A stretch of DNA of 12,710 bases, taken from NCBI GenBank assembly GCA_900554925.1, contig USJG01000059.1, positions 1 through 12,710 of the forward strand, read 5' to 3'. This DNA comes from an uncultured Lachnospiraceae bacterium (lineage in GTDB: Bacteria > Bacillota > Clostridia > Lachnospirales > Lachnospiraceae). Of this stretch, positions 1 through 7,530 are shown piece by piece. Under the pieces are notes generated by a model. It saw nothing but the letters and a program-made list of their open reading frames with translations, had not been told where the DNA came from and did not search any database. Every line of letters begins with the position of its first letter. Position 1 is the first letter of the stretch. Made by a program: the position numbers and the translations under genes.

Positions 1-298
1 GATAGCGAAAGAAGCACAGGGCTTTATCTATATTGTGTCAAGCCTGGGCGTTACCGGCGTTAGAAGTGAGATCAGCACTGACATTGCCTCCATCGTAAAG
101 CTGGTACGGGAAAACACTTCTGTTCCCTGTGCTGTAGGATTCGGTATCTCCACCCCTGAACAGGCAGCTAAAATGGCCGCCATTTCTGACGGCGCCATTG
201 TCGGCTCTGCTATCATCCGGCTGGTTGCCCAGTATGGCAGGGAGTCTGCCGGTCCGGTTGGGGAATATGTAAAAACCATGAAAGAGGCTTTAAAATAG
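1..298 (+). CDS. trpA: Tryptophan synthase alpha chain, C-terminal part (5' end outside window)
   Basis: This is the last 98 residues of the tryptophan synthase alpha subunit, which cleaves indole-3-glycerol phosphate to indole and glyceraldehyde-3-phosphate and passes indole to TrpB in the cytoplasmic alpha2-beta2 complex. The reading frame is open from base 2 and ends at TAG 296-298. Seen directly: the conserved VSSLGVTGVR segment near the start, then VGFGIS and GSAII, which are the phosphate-binding loops of this TIM barrel. The sequence ends LK, as usual for the family. trpA is normally the last gene of the trp operon, and the next gene has its own promoter, which agrees with an operon end here. 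No convincing terminator follows. Regulation cannot be judged because the operon front is outside the window. Confidence 0.95.
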   Translation, partial: IAKEAQGFIYIVSSLGVTGVRSEISTDIASIVKLVRENTSVPCAVGFGISTPEQAAKMAAISDGAIVGSAIIRLVAQYGRESAGPVGEYVKTMKEALK

Positions 299-336
299 AA
301 TGTAATTAGGGGCAGATCTCTTCCCCCTCCGTTAAC

Positions 337-365
337 TTGCACAGGAAAAGCTCCCATTGTATAAT
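337..365 (+). promoter_or_regulatory. Sigma-A promoter of the diguanylate cyclase gene
   Basis: TTGCAC (337-342), a 17-bp spacer and a perfect TATAAT (360-365). The predicted transcript starts near 372, leaving a leader of about 80 bases before the preferred ATG at 454. It lies 38 bases after the trpA stop, so the cyclase need not depend on trp operon transcription. Confidence 0.8.
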
Positions 366-438
366 ATGAATAATATATTGAATTTTTATCATATATTTAT
401 CCTCGCCGAATAACGATGGGGATATGAAAAAGCAGAAA

Positions 439-444
439 AGAAGG
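439..444 (+). promoter_or_regulatory. Ribosome binding site choosing the cyclase start at 454
   Basis: AGAAGG with a 9-base gap to ATG 454. The in-frame ATG at 424 has only GGGG three bases before it, which is too close, so 454 is preferred. Confidence 0.55.
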
Positions 445-453
445 CGAAAGATT

Positions 454-2400
454 ATGTCGATTGATATTGGAAATCGAAAACGTCGTAAAACACAGACGGA
501 TATACAATGGGGACATTCTTTGCTTATAACACGTATCATAATCACTCTGGTCGTGGCGGCTTCCTTTGGCGTGACGAATTATATCAGCCACATGGAGGAA
601 GAAAAGTGTTTTCAACGTCTCTATCAGGAGGCAGGCGATATTGCGGACAACATTGAATTGTATGCGGCAAACGACCGGGAAGAACTGGAAATGATCGCTG
701 CCGTAATCTCACAGTATCAGGATTTGTCCTCACCGGAGTTGTGGAACCTTTTAAGCTCCTACAGCCATATTGGGATGATGTCTCATATTGAGCTGCTGCT
801 GCCTGGAGACATCGTGCTCACGCAAAATGGGAAACGAGTAGATGCCAGCGGTCTGCTCTCCTTTGAAGCAGAGGCCAAAAAAGGCTCTCATATCACGGAC
901 CGCGAGACTGATTTGACCAATAAAGATACCTATGTTGTAAGGCATTATGTGCCTGTAAAGCAGGATGGAAAAATTGTTGCCATGCTGTCCGGAGTCATCA
1001 TTCCATCTGAGCTTCCTGACGATATCAATCTGAATCCATATGGCGGGAGAGGCTCCCTGTACATAATAGATGGAAACAGCGGGGATTTTCTGCTCGACAC
1101 ATGGCACCCCGGGGCTGCCGGGAATATCTGGGCCTTAGGAGAACGTGAAATGGCTCCTGGCTACAACTCTGCACAGCTTAAAGAGGGCGTGACCAATGGG
1201 GAGAGCCAGTATGTTGTGTTTGTGTCAAAAACCATCGGCGAATATCTCTATTTCTATTACGAACCTATGGCAATCAATGACTGGCGTATCGCCGTGTCCG
1301 TGCCGGAGAGCGTTGTATTTGAAAATGCCAATGACATTAAAAAGATACTGAACATCTTTTTATCCTTTGAATTGGTATGCTTTGTTATATACTTTCTGTG
1401 GATGATGCGCTATGTCCGTAATGTAACAGGTGAAAAGCAAAAACGCCTGGATATGATCAACCACCTGTATGATTTTGAACAACTGCTGTTTAATGCACAC
1501 GAAAAGAAAGAAAATGTGTGTACAGCGCTGGAAAAATTAGGAGACATTGTTTCCGCCGGAAAAGTCAGCTTCTGGATTTTAGGAGAAGACGGAGAAATTA
1601 CCTGGTACTTCTGGGAAGAAGGAAAAGTGACACAAGAACGCAGGGAACGCAACAGACCGGAATATATCGAAAAACTGCTGGAACTTTTTGCTTCCGGTAA
1701 CGGAACCTATGAATCCCACGATGAAAATGAATTTCGAGCTATATTTCCAGAAGAAGAATTATCTGGCATATATAATATCGTAGCTGTGCCCATAGAAGGC
1801 GTTGGTGGACTTATTTCCGGAATCCTTGCTGCCTGCAATGTAGAAAAGGGGCATGAAGCCACAGCGCTGCTTAAGAATATGCAGTTTAGTTTTGGTATGT
1901 TCTGCAATAATCTGAGGAGTTATACCGAGATTCAGGAACAGAGAGACCATGACACACTTACCGGGTTGTATAATCGGAATCGCTACGAAAGGGATCTCCC
2001 CGAAATCTTTGCACAATACCAGAACTCTCTGGCCTGTGTGTACATTGATGCAAATGGTCTGCGTGAGACAAACAATACAAAAGGACACGACAAAGGAGAC
2101 GAAATGCTACAGACAGTGGCAGCAGAAATCGGAAAACACTTTGCTACAGAATACATCTACCGCATCGGTGGAGACGAGTTCGTTCTGTTCGTTCCGGAGC
2201 CTGACGAGTCAAAACTGAAACTGCAAAGTGAACAGTTGTCATCTGCCCTGTCAAAAGTAAATTCTTCTATTTCTGTGGGAATCCAGTGTGGTAAGAATAT
2301 CTCCTCCCTCTCCCTGCTGATAAAAGCAGCGGAGAAGAAGATGTACGCCCAAAAGAAGAAATATTACGAGAAACACAACCGGAGAAGAACTTATTCATAA
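454..2400 (+). CDS. Membrane-anchored diguanylate cyclase (sensor ectodomain, GAF-like domain, GGDEF)
   Basis: Predicted to make cyclic di-GMP from two GTP at the inner face of the membrane. Of 648 residues: a basic cytosolic N-terminus; membrane helix 1 at about 23-44; an extracellular region of about 250 residues (45-297) with the size and layout of a Cache-type sensor; membrane helix 2 at about 298-318; a helical linker; a GAF-like region at about 345-485; and a GGDEF domain from about 496. The active site looks complete: DHDTLTGLYNR at 498-508, metal-binding Asp in YIDANG (Asp532), NTKGHDKGDE, and intact GGDEF at 572-576. The inhibitory I-site RxxD is absent, since residues 563-566 are FATE. 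No EAL domain is present. An ATG at 424 would add ten basic residues, but the ribosome site favours 454. The ligand is unknown, and the Cache and GAF labels are inferred from topology and pattern. Confidence 0.9.
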   Translation: MSIDIGNRKRRKTQTDIQWGHSLLITRIIITLVVAASFGVTNYISHMEEEKCFQRLYQEAGDIADNIELYAANDREELEMIAAVISQYQDLSSPELWNLLSSYSHIGMMSHIELLLPGDIVLTQNGKRVDASGLLSFEAEAKKGSHITDRETDLTNKDTYVVRHYVPVKQDGKIVAMLSGVIIPSELPDDINLNPYGGRGSLYIIDGNSGDFLLDTWHPGAAGNIWALGEREMAPGYNSAQLKEGVTNGESQYVVFVSKTIGEYLYFYYEPMAINDWRIAVSVPESVVFENANDIKKILNIFLSFELVCFVIYFLWMMRYVRNVTGEKQKRLDMINHLYDFEQLLFNAHEKKENVCTALEKLGDIVSAGKVSFWILGEDGEITWYFWEEGKVTQERRERNRPEYIEKLLELFASGNGTYESHDENEFRAIFPEEELSGIYNIVAVPIEGVGGLISGILAACNVEKGHEATALLKNMQFSFGMFCNNLRSYTEIQEQRDHDTLTGLYNRNRYERDLPEIFAQYQNSLACVYIDANGLRETNNTKGHDKGDEMLQTVAAEIGKHFATEYIYRIGGDEFVLFVPEPDESKLKLQSEQLSSALSKVNSSISVGIQCGKNISSLSLLIKAAEKKMYAQKKKYYEKHNRRRTYS

Positions 2401-2401
2401 G

Positions 2402-3379
2402 TTAAGCTCCATTTTTAGTAAAGCTTTTTATCAGCTTTCTGATTTCCTCTGCTTCAGGCATTACCTTTAAAGCCCCTTTTCTGGTAGTGATAATGGATGC
2501 TCCTGCATTGGCAAATACAAGTAGTTCCTTTAGATTAACCTCGGATAATTTTTCAAGTCCGTGATCCAGAATATAATTAAGGGCACATCCCTCAAAGGTG
2601 TCTCCTGCCCCTGTGGTTTCAATAGTGTTTTCCTGTATAAAAGGTTTTGCTTCCACTATCATATCCTGATAATAGGCTCTGCTCCCTTCTTTTCCCAGCG
2701 TCACAAAAATTATGGGAATCTCATAGCTTTTCCGTAGAATTTCCACTCCTTTTGTGTAATCTGTAGTTCCTGTCATAAATTCCAGCTCATTGTCAGATAT
2801 TTTTAAGATATCACACTTAGAAAGACCATACTCAATTTCCCTTCTTGCCTCCTCAAGGGAGGGCCACAATGGTTCTCTGAGGTTAGGGTCAAAGGAAATC
2901 AAAAGTCCATTGTCTTTCGCCACCTGAATGGCGTATCTGGTTGCCTCCCGGACGCCTGCATGAGTAGAGGACAGCGTGCCAAAATGAAAAATCTTCCCAT
3001 CCCTGATAACTTCCTCCATGACTTCTTCTTTTTTTAACATCATATCCGCGCCCGGATTTCTATAAAAGCTAAAATCCCGGTCTCCGTCCGGCCTGGTATG
3101 CACAAAGGCAAGGGTTGTAGGCACCTTCTCATCTATTACAAGATTTTTTATATCTGTGCCACTGTCCTTTACCGCTTTAGCAAGCATTCTTCCAAAGGAA
3201 TCCTGCCCGACTTTTCCTATAAAAGCGGTTTTCTTACCCAGCTTATTCAGCATTGCAAGCACATTACAGGGAGCTCCTCCCGGATTTGCCTCCAGCAGGA
3301 GATTGCCCTGCGCGCTTTCTCCGTTTTCCGTAAAATCAATCAATAATTCTCCTAACGCTACCACATCATATTTTTTCAT
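2402..3379 (-). CDS. PfkB-family carbohydrate kinase, probable fructokinase
   Basis: Predicted to phosphorylate fructose to fructose-6-phosphate with ATP in the cytoplasm. The 325-residue length fits the ribokinase/PfkB family. Seen: the N-terminal ALGELLIDF strand; NPGGAPCNV at 32-40, where the sugar binds; the FDPNLREPLW block at 163-172, which is typical of fructokinases; and the C-terminal TTGAGDTF signature at 255-262 with catalytic base Asp260. AAGGAG lies five bases before the ATG. It follows pgi on the same strand, and the two enzymes share fructose-6-phosphate, which supports the fructose assignment. A 12-bp hairpin sits between them, and I see no separate promoter. Its stop is one base from the converging cyclase stop. 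Another hexose or a nucleoside cannot be excluded as substrate from sequence alone. Confidence 0.88.
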   Translation of the reverse strand: MKKYDVVALGELLIDFTENGESAQGNLLLEANPGGAPCNVLAMLNKLGKKTAFIGKVGQDSFGRMLAKAVKDSGTDIKNLVIDEKVPTTLAFVHTRPDGDRDFSFYRNPGADMMLKKEEVMEEVIRDGKIFHFGTLSSTHAGVREATRYAIQVAKDNGLLISFDPNLREPLWPSLEEARREIEYGLSKCDILKISDNELEFMTGTTDYTKGVEILRKSYEIPIIFVTLGKEGSRAYYQDMIVEAKPFIQENTIETTGAGDTFEGCALNYILDHGLEKLSEVNLKELLVFANAGASIITTRKGALKVMPEAEEIRKLIKSFTKNGA

Positions 3380-3397
3380 ACTGTCTCCTTAAAATCC

Positions 3398-3443
3398 CAC
3401 GTAAAAATATCCGGCAGGGAAATCCACCGGATATTTTTATGTG
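3398..3443 (-). terminator. Rho-independent type hairpin between pgi and fructokinase
   Basis: Perfect 12-bp inverted repeat: AAAAATATCCGG (3403-3414) and CCGGATATTTTT (3427-3438), with a 12-base loop. Outer pairs extend the stem to 3398/3443, with a mismatch inside. In the minus-strand transcript the second arm ends in U5, as in an intrinsic terminator. It begins 17 bases after the pgi stop and ends 18 bases before the fructokinase ATG. It could terminate pgi partly, or act as a stem-loop that sets the pgi:kinase ratio. Confidence 0.75.
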
Positions 3444-3460
3444 AATGGCTTATATTTGCT

Positions 3461-4807
3461 TTATAATCTCTTAAGCAGTTCTTCTCTCTGTGCTTCATAG
3501 CCGGGCTTTCCAAGAAGTGCAAACATATTCTTCTTGTAGCTTTCAACGCCGGGCTGGTTGAAAGGATTTACACCAAGCAGGTATCCGCTGACACCGCAGG
3601 CAAACTCAAAGAAGTAGAACAACTGTCCTAAATAATACTCGTTTACTTCGGGAACGGTAACCATAAGGTTGGGAACCTGTCCGTCCGTATGAGCTAAAAT
3701 TGTTCCGTTCATAGCGCTCTTGTTAACGAAATCAACGCTCTTGCCTGCCAGATAGTTAAGTCCGTCCAGGTCAACAGGCTCTTCCTGAAGAATGATTTCC
3801 TCTCTGCTTGTTTCAATATTGATCACTGTTTCAAACAGGTTTCTGGAGCCATCCTGAATAAACTGACCCATGGAATGTAAATCAGTGGTTAAATCTACGC
3901 TTGCAGGGAAGATACCCTTCTGATCCTTGCCTTCACTCTCTCCGTAAAGCTGCTTCCACCACTCGGAAACAAAATGAACGCTGGGCTCATAGTTTGCAAG
4001 AATTTCAATGCATTTACCCTTTCTAAGCAGAATGTTGCGAAGCGCAGCATATTTCAGAGCATCATTTTCTTCAAAGGGATTTTCAATGGCAGCCTTCCGT
4101 CCTGCCTGTGCGCCTTCCATTAACTTGTCAATGTCAGCACCGCTTACAGCAATCGGAAGTAAACCAACAGCGGTAAGAACAGAGAAACGTCCTCCTACAT
4201 CATCGGGAACAACAAAGCTTTCATAGCCTTCCTCGGTAGCCAGGTTCTTTAAGGAGCCTCTTGCCTTATCTGTGGTGGCATAGATTCTCTTTGCTGCCTC
4301 TTCCTTACCGTATTTCTTTTCCATCTTTTCCTTAAATACACGGAACGCAATGGCAGGCTCTGTGGTAGTACCGGACTTGCTGATCATATTGATGGAGAAA
4401 TCTCTGTCGCCGATTACATCCATTAAGTGCTTAATGTAAGTGGAACTGATAGAATTGCCGACGAAGTAAATTTCAGGCGTCTTTCTGATTTCTTTGCTTA
4501 CCGTGTTGTAAAAGCTGTGTCTTAAAAATTCGATAGCAGCTCTCGCTCCAAGGTAGGAGCCGCCAATACCGATTACCAGAAGAACTTCTGAATCGCTCTG
4601 TATCTTAGCTGCTGCCTTTTTGATTCTGTCAAACTCTTCCTTGTCATAATCTACAGGCAGATCGATCCAACCAAGGAAGTCATTGCCTGCACCTTTTCTG
4701 GAAACTAATAATTCCTTTGCATCCAGAGCCAGCTTCTTCATGGATTCTACTTCCTGTTCCTGAACGAAAGAAGCTGCTTTGGAGTAATCAAATGTTACTT
4801 TGTTCAT
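3461..4807 (-). CDS. pgi: Glucose-6-phosphate isomerase
   Basis: Interconverts glucose-6-phosphate and fructose-6-phosphate in glycolysis and gluconeogenesis. The 448 residues match the short Gram-positive form (about 450), not the 550-residue enterobacterial form. Seen: IGIGGSYLGARA at 80-90; the phosphate-binding SKSGTTTE at 143-150; VGGRFSVLTAVGLLP at 204-218; YGESEGKDQKGIFP at 288-301, with the catalytic Glu likely Glu290; His311 in DLHSMGQ; and GVNPFNQPGVESYKKN with the active Lys at about 425. The start chosen is ATG 4807, because AAAGGAG lies eight bases before it. An upstream in-frame TTG at 4828 has no such support. It has its own promoter (4887-4915) and ends at a hairpin before fructokinase. 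Confidence 0.97.
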   Translation of the reverse strand: MNKVTFDYSKAASFVQEQEVESMKKLALDAKELLVSRKGAGNDFLGWIDLPVDYDKEEFDRIKKAAAKIQSDSEVLLVIGIGGSYLGARAAIEFLRHSFYNTVSKEIRKTPEIYFVGNSISSTYIKHLMDVIGDRDFSINMISKSGTTTEPAIAFRVFKEKMEKKYGKEEAAKRIYATTDKARGSLKNLATEEGYESFVVPDDVGGRFSVLTAVGLLPIAVSGADIDKLMEGAQAGRKAAIENPFEENDALKYAALRNILLRKGKCIEILANYEPSVHFVSEWWKQLYGESEGKDQKGIFPASVDLTTDLHSMGQFIQDGSRNLFETVINIETSREEIILQEEPVDLDGLNYLAGKSVDFVNKSAMNGTILAHTDGQVPNLMVTVPEVNEYYLGQLFYFFEFACGVSGYLLGVNPFNQPGVESYKKNMFALLGKPGYEAQREELLKRL

Positions 4808-4815
4808 AACGTACA

Positions 4816-4822
4816 CTCCTTT
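4816..4822 (-). promoter_or_regulatory. Ribosome binding site fixing the pgi start
   Basis: AAAGGAG on the minus strand, eight bases before ATG 4807. It rules in that ATG over the upstream TTG at 4828, which would place this site inside the coding region. Confidence 0.85.
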
Positions 4823-4886
4823 TTGCAATCATAATTATTAATTTAGCAACTGAACGGTTGCCTGTCTGCTACATCAATCAAGTTTT

Positions 4887-4915
4887 AGTGTAACAAATGA
4901 GCATGGGTTTTTCAA
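4887..4915 (-). promoter_or_regulatory. Sigma-A promoter of pgi
   Basis: On the minus strand: TTGAAA (4915-4910), a 17-bp spacer and TACACT (4892-4887). The transcript should start near 4880, giving a leader of about 73 bases. The -35 box lies eight bases beyond the stop of the metalloprotease gene, so pgi can be expressed apart from the upstream unit. Confidence 0.7.
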
Positions 4916-4923
4916 GGATTTTA

Positions 4924-5481
4924 CTAAAATAACAGACTTCCTAATAATTTAGGCAGTACCATGGACATTCCCACGCCATAGATCAGATCCAGCCAGAACA
5001 TGGAACCAAAGGCTCCCAGATAAATCAATCCAATAAAGGGGGCTGTTACAACTTTAGCAAATATGCCTACCTCTTTATTCTTAAGTATACTTGCTACCAT
5101 GGATCTGGCATCACCTGTGCTTGGAAACGCATGCATCAAAATCGATACCCCCAGCCAGTAAAGCACATAACTGCACAGCAGCACCAGCATCCCCATGCTG
5201 CCGCCTGTATATCCATATCCAAAAACATTGGTGTAAGCAGGCAGTGTGATCAGCATTCCCAAAATCGTATTGAAGAAAAAGGGGCCAAGGCCGGTTATCA
5301 GGTTTTTCCAGGGATTTGAAGTGGATTCATGGAGCACATAGCCACAGGGATTTTTAAACTGAAAATATTTTACCTCGTAAACCGGTATCCTGCATATTCT
5401 GCAGCAAATCTGATGTGCCAGCTCATGTACTGCAACTCCCGGAAATGTCGCCGCTGATATTAATATTCCTGGTATGATCAT
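4924..5481 (-). CDS. Membrane metalloprotease-like protein with HExxH (site-2 protease/M50-like)
   Basis: A 185-residue, mostly hydrophobic protein with about four membrane helices. Seen: HELAH at 19-23 in the first helix, the zinc-binding HExxH motif. GLGPFFFN at 64-71 resembles the GPxxN helix motif of site-2 proteases. HAFPSTGDA at 117-125 resembles their late motif, with Asp124 a likely third zinc ligand. This supports an intramembrane zinc protease fold, but substrate and activity are unknown, and small M50-like proteins are often only annotated as metalloprotease family. A GGGGGAGGG ribosome site lies just before the ATG and overlaps the 15-base gap after the TPR gene, so the two are almost surely co-transcribed. 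No PDZ domain is present. Its role beside the TPR protein is not known. Confidence 0.72.
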   Translation of the reverse strand: MIIPGILISAATFPGVAVHELAHQICCRICRIPVYEVKYFQFKNPCGYVLHESTSNPWKNLITGLGPFFFNTILGMLITLPAYTNVFGYGYTGGSMGMLVLLCSYVLYWLGVSILMHAFPSTGDARSMVASILKNKEVGIFAKVVTAPFIGLIYLGAFGSMFWLDLIYGVGMSMVLPKLLGSLLF

Positions 5482-5496
5482 ATTTACCCTCCCCCT

Positions 5497-6612
5497 CTAC
5501 TGGCCGATATAATAATCTTCCAGTGTCATATTGCCATCTAAAAATTCATAAAGGTCATCATCAAATATGTAAGCCTTATCCTCATATTCGCTGACAAGCT
5601 CCTTAGCTTCATCTACCCGGCCGTTTGCCGCCAGCGCAACAACATAAGTATCTATTACATAATCTCCATCTTCATATGCCTGATAGGAACGATATGCGAA
5701 ATCAAGGCCGCTCTCTAAATTTCCCTCTACTAACTCCAGTGTAGCAAAGGATCTCAACACCGCATAATCTTCCTTATTGACCGCGTAAGTTTCTTCCAAT
5801 AGCTGTCTTGCACTGTCTAAATCTCCCTGTCTGCGGTAATAGGTTGCAATCTGCGCCTGGGCTTCAAAATAGCAGGGATCGATGGCTACGCATTCTTTCA
5901 GATACGCAATCCTTGTTTCATCATCCACTGACATATATCCCAGATAATAATAAATCAGCGCCTGGTCGTAATCTTCGTCCCCAATATATCCTGATAATCT
6001 CTGGCAGTATTCCTCCAGTATTGCGTATACATCCTCTTCTTCTTCTCCAAGATCCTCATATACCTGCTCCCAGATTTCATCACTTAAGTCACAGGTATCA
6101 TAATAAGTATTGAGCTTATCCACATATCCGGTAAGTTTTCTGTACTGCTTGTCGTTAAATTCCTTATCCCCAAGATACTGATCTATGGCATAAGACGCAT
6201 AATCATAATAGGAATATTTCATGGCTATATCTGTAAGCTCTATTGCCACCTCTACATTGTCAGGATTATCCTCCAGCACATCAAGGAGCTCATCCATGGT
6301 GGTAATGATATATCCCTCCTGGGATGTCTCCTCCGCGGTATTATAGGTATTATAATTTTTCAGCCCTCCAAAGGACGGTATCAGAGTAACAGCCACAAGT
6401 ATCAGCACCAACACCAAAGCAATGTAAAATACCGGCGGAATTTTCAGTTTAATCAATTCTTCACGGCACTCTCTGCACAAAACGGAATCCGGATTTTCGC
6501 TGCGGTCTATGCTTCTGCGTTTACACCTCTGGCAAAGGCCAAAATCCATATCTGCAAAAGGATTCCCTGTATATCCGGTGTTCTGGTCATAATTTTGATT
6601 TTCGTTTTCCAT
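5497..6612 (-). CDS. Zinc-ribbon, single-pass membrane TPR-repeat protein, function unknown
   Basis: A 371-residue protein in three parts. Residues 27-49 hold two CxxC pairs (Cys27/30 and Cys46/49) 16 residues apart, a small zinc ribbon. Residues about 58-79 form one hydrophobic helix, preceded by IKLK, so the ribbon is probably cytoplasmic. The rest, from about 100, is acidic and tyrosine-rich helical sequence with tetratricopeptide-like repeats (for example about 213-245, 248-280 and 284-315), probably outside the membrane. TPR repeats bind other proteins, so a scaffold role is likely, but no enzyme motif is visible. The start is ATG 6612, with GAGGGG five bases before it. Upstream in-frame starts at 6627 and 6639 lack one. 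It lies 28 bases after the HAD gene and 15 before the metalloprotease gene. Confidence 0.7.
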   Translation of the reverse strand: MENENQNYDQNTGYTGNPFADMDFGLCQRCKRRSIDRSENPDSVLCRECREELIKLKIPPVFYIALVLVLILVAVTLIPSFGGLKNYNTYNTAEETSQEGYIITTMDELLDVLEDNPDNVEVAIELTDIAMKYSYYDYASYAIDQYLGDKEFNDKQYRKLTGYVDKLNTYYDTCDLSDEIWEQVYEDLGEEEEDVYAILEEYCQRLSGYIGDEDYDQALIYYYLGYMSVDDETRIAYLKECVAIDPCYFEAQAQIATYYRRQGDLDSARQLLEETYAVNKEDYAVLRSFATLELVEGNLESGLDFAYRSYQAYEDGDYVIDTYVVALAANGRVDEAKELVSEYEDKAYIFDDDLYEFLDGNMTLEDYYIGQ

Positions 6613-6617
6613 TTTTT

Positions 6618-6624
6618 CCCCTCT
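6618..6624 (-). promoter_or_regulatory. Ribosome binding site choosing the TPR gene start
   Basis: AGAGGGG on the minus strand with a five-base gap to ATG 6612. A longer form starting at 6639 or 6627 would contain or crowd this site. Confidence 0.7.
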
Positions 6625-6640
6625 CATATATACTGCCAAT

Positions 6641-7468
6641 TTATTCCTTTAATATCCTGTAAATGCCCTCCGCAACGCCATCCGTATCATGATGGCCCAC
6701 CACCATATCTGCTGCCTTTAAACATTTTTCAGAGCCATTTGCAACGCAGATACCCATTCCAGCTGCTTTCAGCATATCCACATCATTGTCCGCATCTCCA
6801 AAAGCTGCTATTTCTTCGTGAGAGATATTAAGATGCTGTGCCACAAATTTAAGACCGCTGTGCTTTCCTGCATTTTTATCTGAAATTTCAATTAATTGCG
6901 CAATAGAAGAAGTAATATAAATGTCTCCTACCTGTTCCTCTAAGCGCTTCCACACCAAATCCTTCATCTCCGGGCTTCTGACAATAATATCCATGCTGTT
7001 TAATTCTTTGCTGTGCTCCCCAATGAATAATCTAATATCCTGAATCATTGTTCTGGTGCGTCTTACATATTCAACTGCCTGAGGTGTGGCTCCAAAACGA
7101 ACCGGATCATTAATATATTCCACACCTGCAAAGGCCTGCCCATTGATAAATGCTTCATAAGTTACAGGCATACTTTTCGTAATTTCCATAATAGCAGTAA
7201 CTGCCTGCTTTGACAAGCAATAGCTCTTCATTCTCTTTTTTTCAGGAATATAATATACCTCAGCCCCATTACAGGTAATCGCATACTCGATCCCCTTAAT
7301 CGCCATCACATCTTCAGGAAGTGCAGAAAAAGAACGTCCACTTGCAATTACAACGTGAACGCCCTGATCGATAGCATACTGCAACGCCTTTTTATTAGTA
7401 TCGGACAGCTTTCCTCTGGCATTTAAAGTAGTTCTGTCCATATCAAGTGCAATGCATTTAATTCCCAT
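6641..7468 (-). CDS. Cof-type HAD-IIB family hydrolase (probable sugar-phosphate phosphatase)
   Basis: A 275-residue haloacid dehalogenase phosphatase of the Cof subfamily, which usually dephosphorylates sugar phosphates or cofactor precursors in the cytoplasm. Seen: motif I DMDRTTL with nucleophile Asp9 and acid/base Asp11; motif II IASGRS with Ser43; a C2-type cap at about 85-195; a motif III lysine in NAGKHSG (about Lys202); and motif IV FGDADNDVDML at 223-233 with magnesium-binding Asp. One oddity is Arg12 where most family members have Gly (DxDGT). The DxDxT core is kept, so activity is still likely. The ribosome site is weak (AAAGG about 13 bases before the ATG). It follows the UPF0340 gene by 62 bases and precedes the TPR gene by 28, so it is probably in that transcription unit. 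The substrate cannot be told from sequence. Confidence 0.9.
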   Translation of the reverse strand: MGIKCIALDMDRTTLNARGKLSDTNKKALQYAIDQGVHVVIASGRSFSALPEDVMAIKGIEYAITCNGAEVYYIPEKKRMKSYCLSKQAVTAIMEITKSMPVTYEAFINGQAFAGVEYINDPVRFGATPQAVEYVRRTRTMIQDIRLFIGEHSKELNSMDIIVRSPEMKDLVWKRLEEQVGDIYITSSIAQLIEISDKNAGKHSGLKFVAQHLNISHEEIAAFGDADNDVDMLKAAGMGICVANGSEKCLKAADMVVGHHDTDGVAEGIYRILKE

Positions 7469-7530
7469 AAATATACCATGCCTTTCTAAGCCGGACTTCT
7501 TTTCCTTTGCAGATCAGATTCCTTATAAAG

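Noticed and set aside
308..328. Short GC hairpin after trpA as an intrinsic terminator
   Set aside because: AGGGG and CCCCT can pair around a ten-base loop, but no T run follows on the plus strand, so there is no intrinsic terminator pattern.
28..357. 109-codon minus-strand frame over trpA
   Set aside because: It is the antisense shadow of a clearly recognised trpA frame and has no start signal or family resemblance.
2420..2438. AAAGCT/AGCTTT inverted repeat near the converging stops as a two-way terminator
   Set aside because: The stem is only six mostly A-T pairs, lies inside the fructokinase coding region, and is not followed by a clean T run on either strand.
4844..4864. Small GCAAC/GTTGC stem in the pgi leader as a riboswitch part
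   Set aside because: Only a five-base stem in a leader of about 73 bases; no conserved riboswitch core was recognised.
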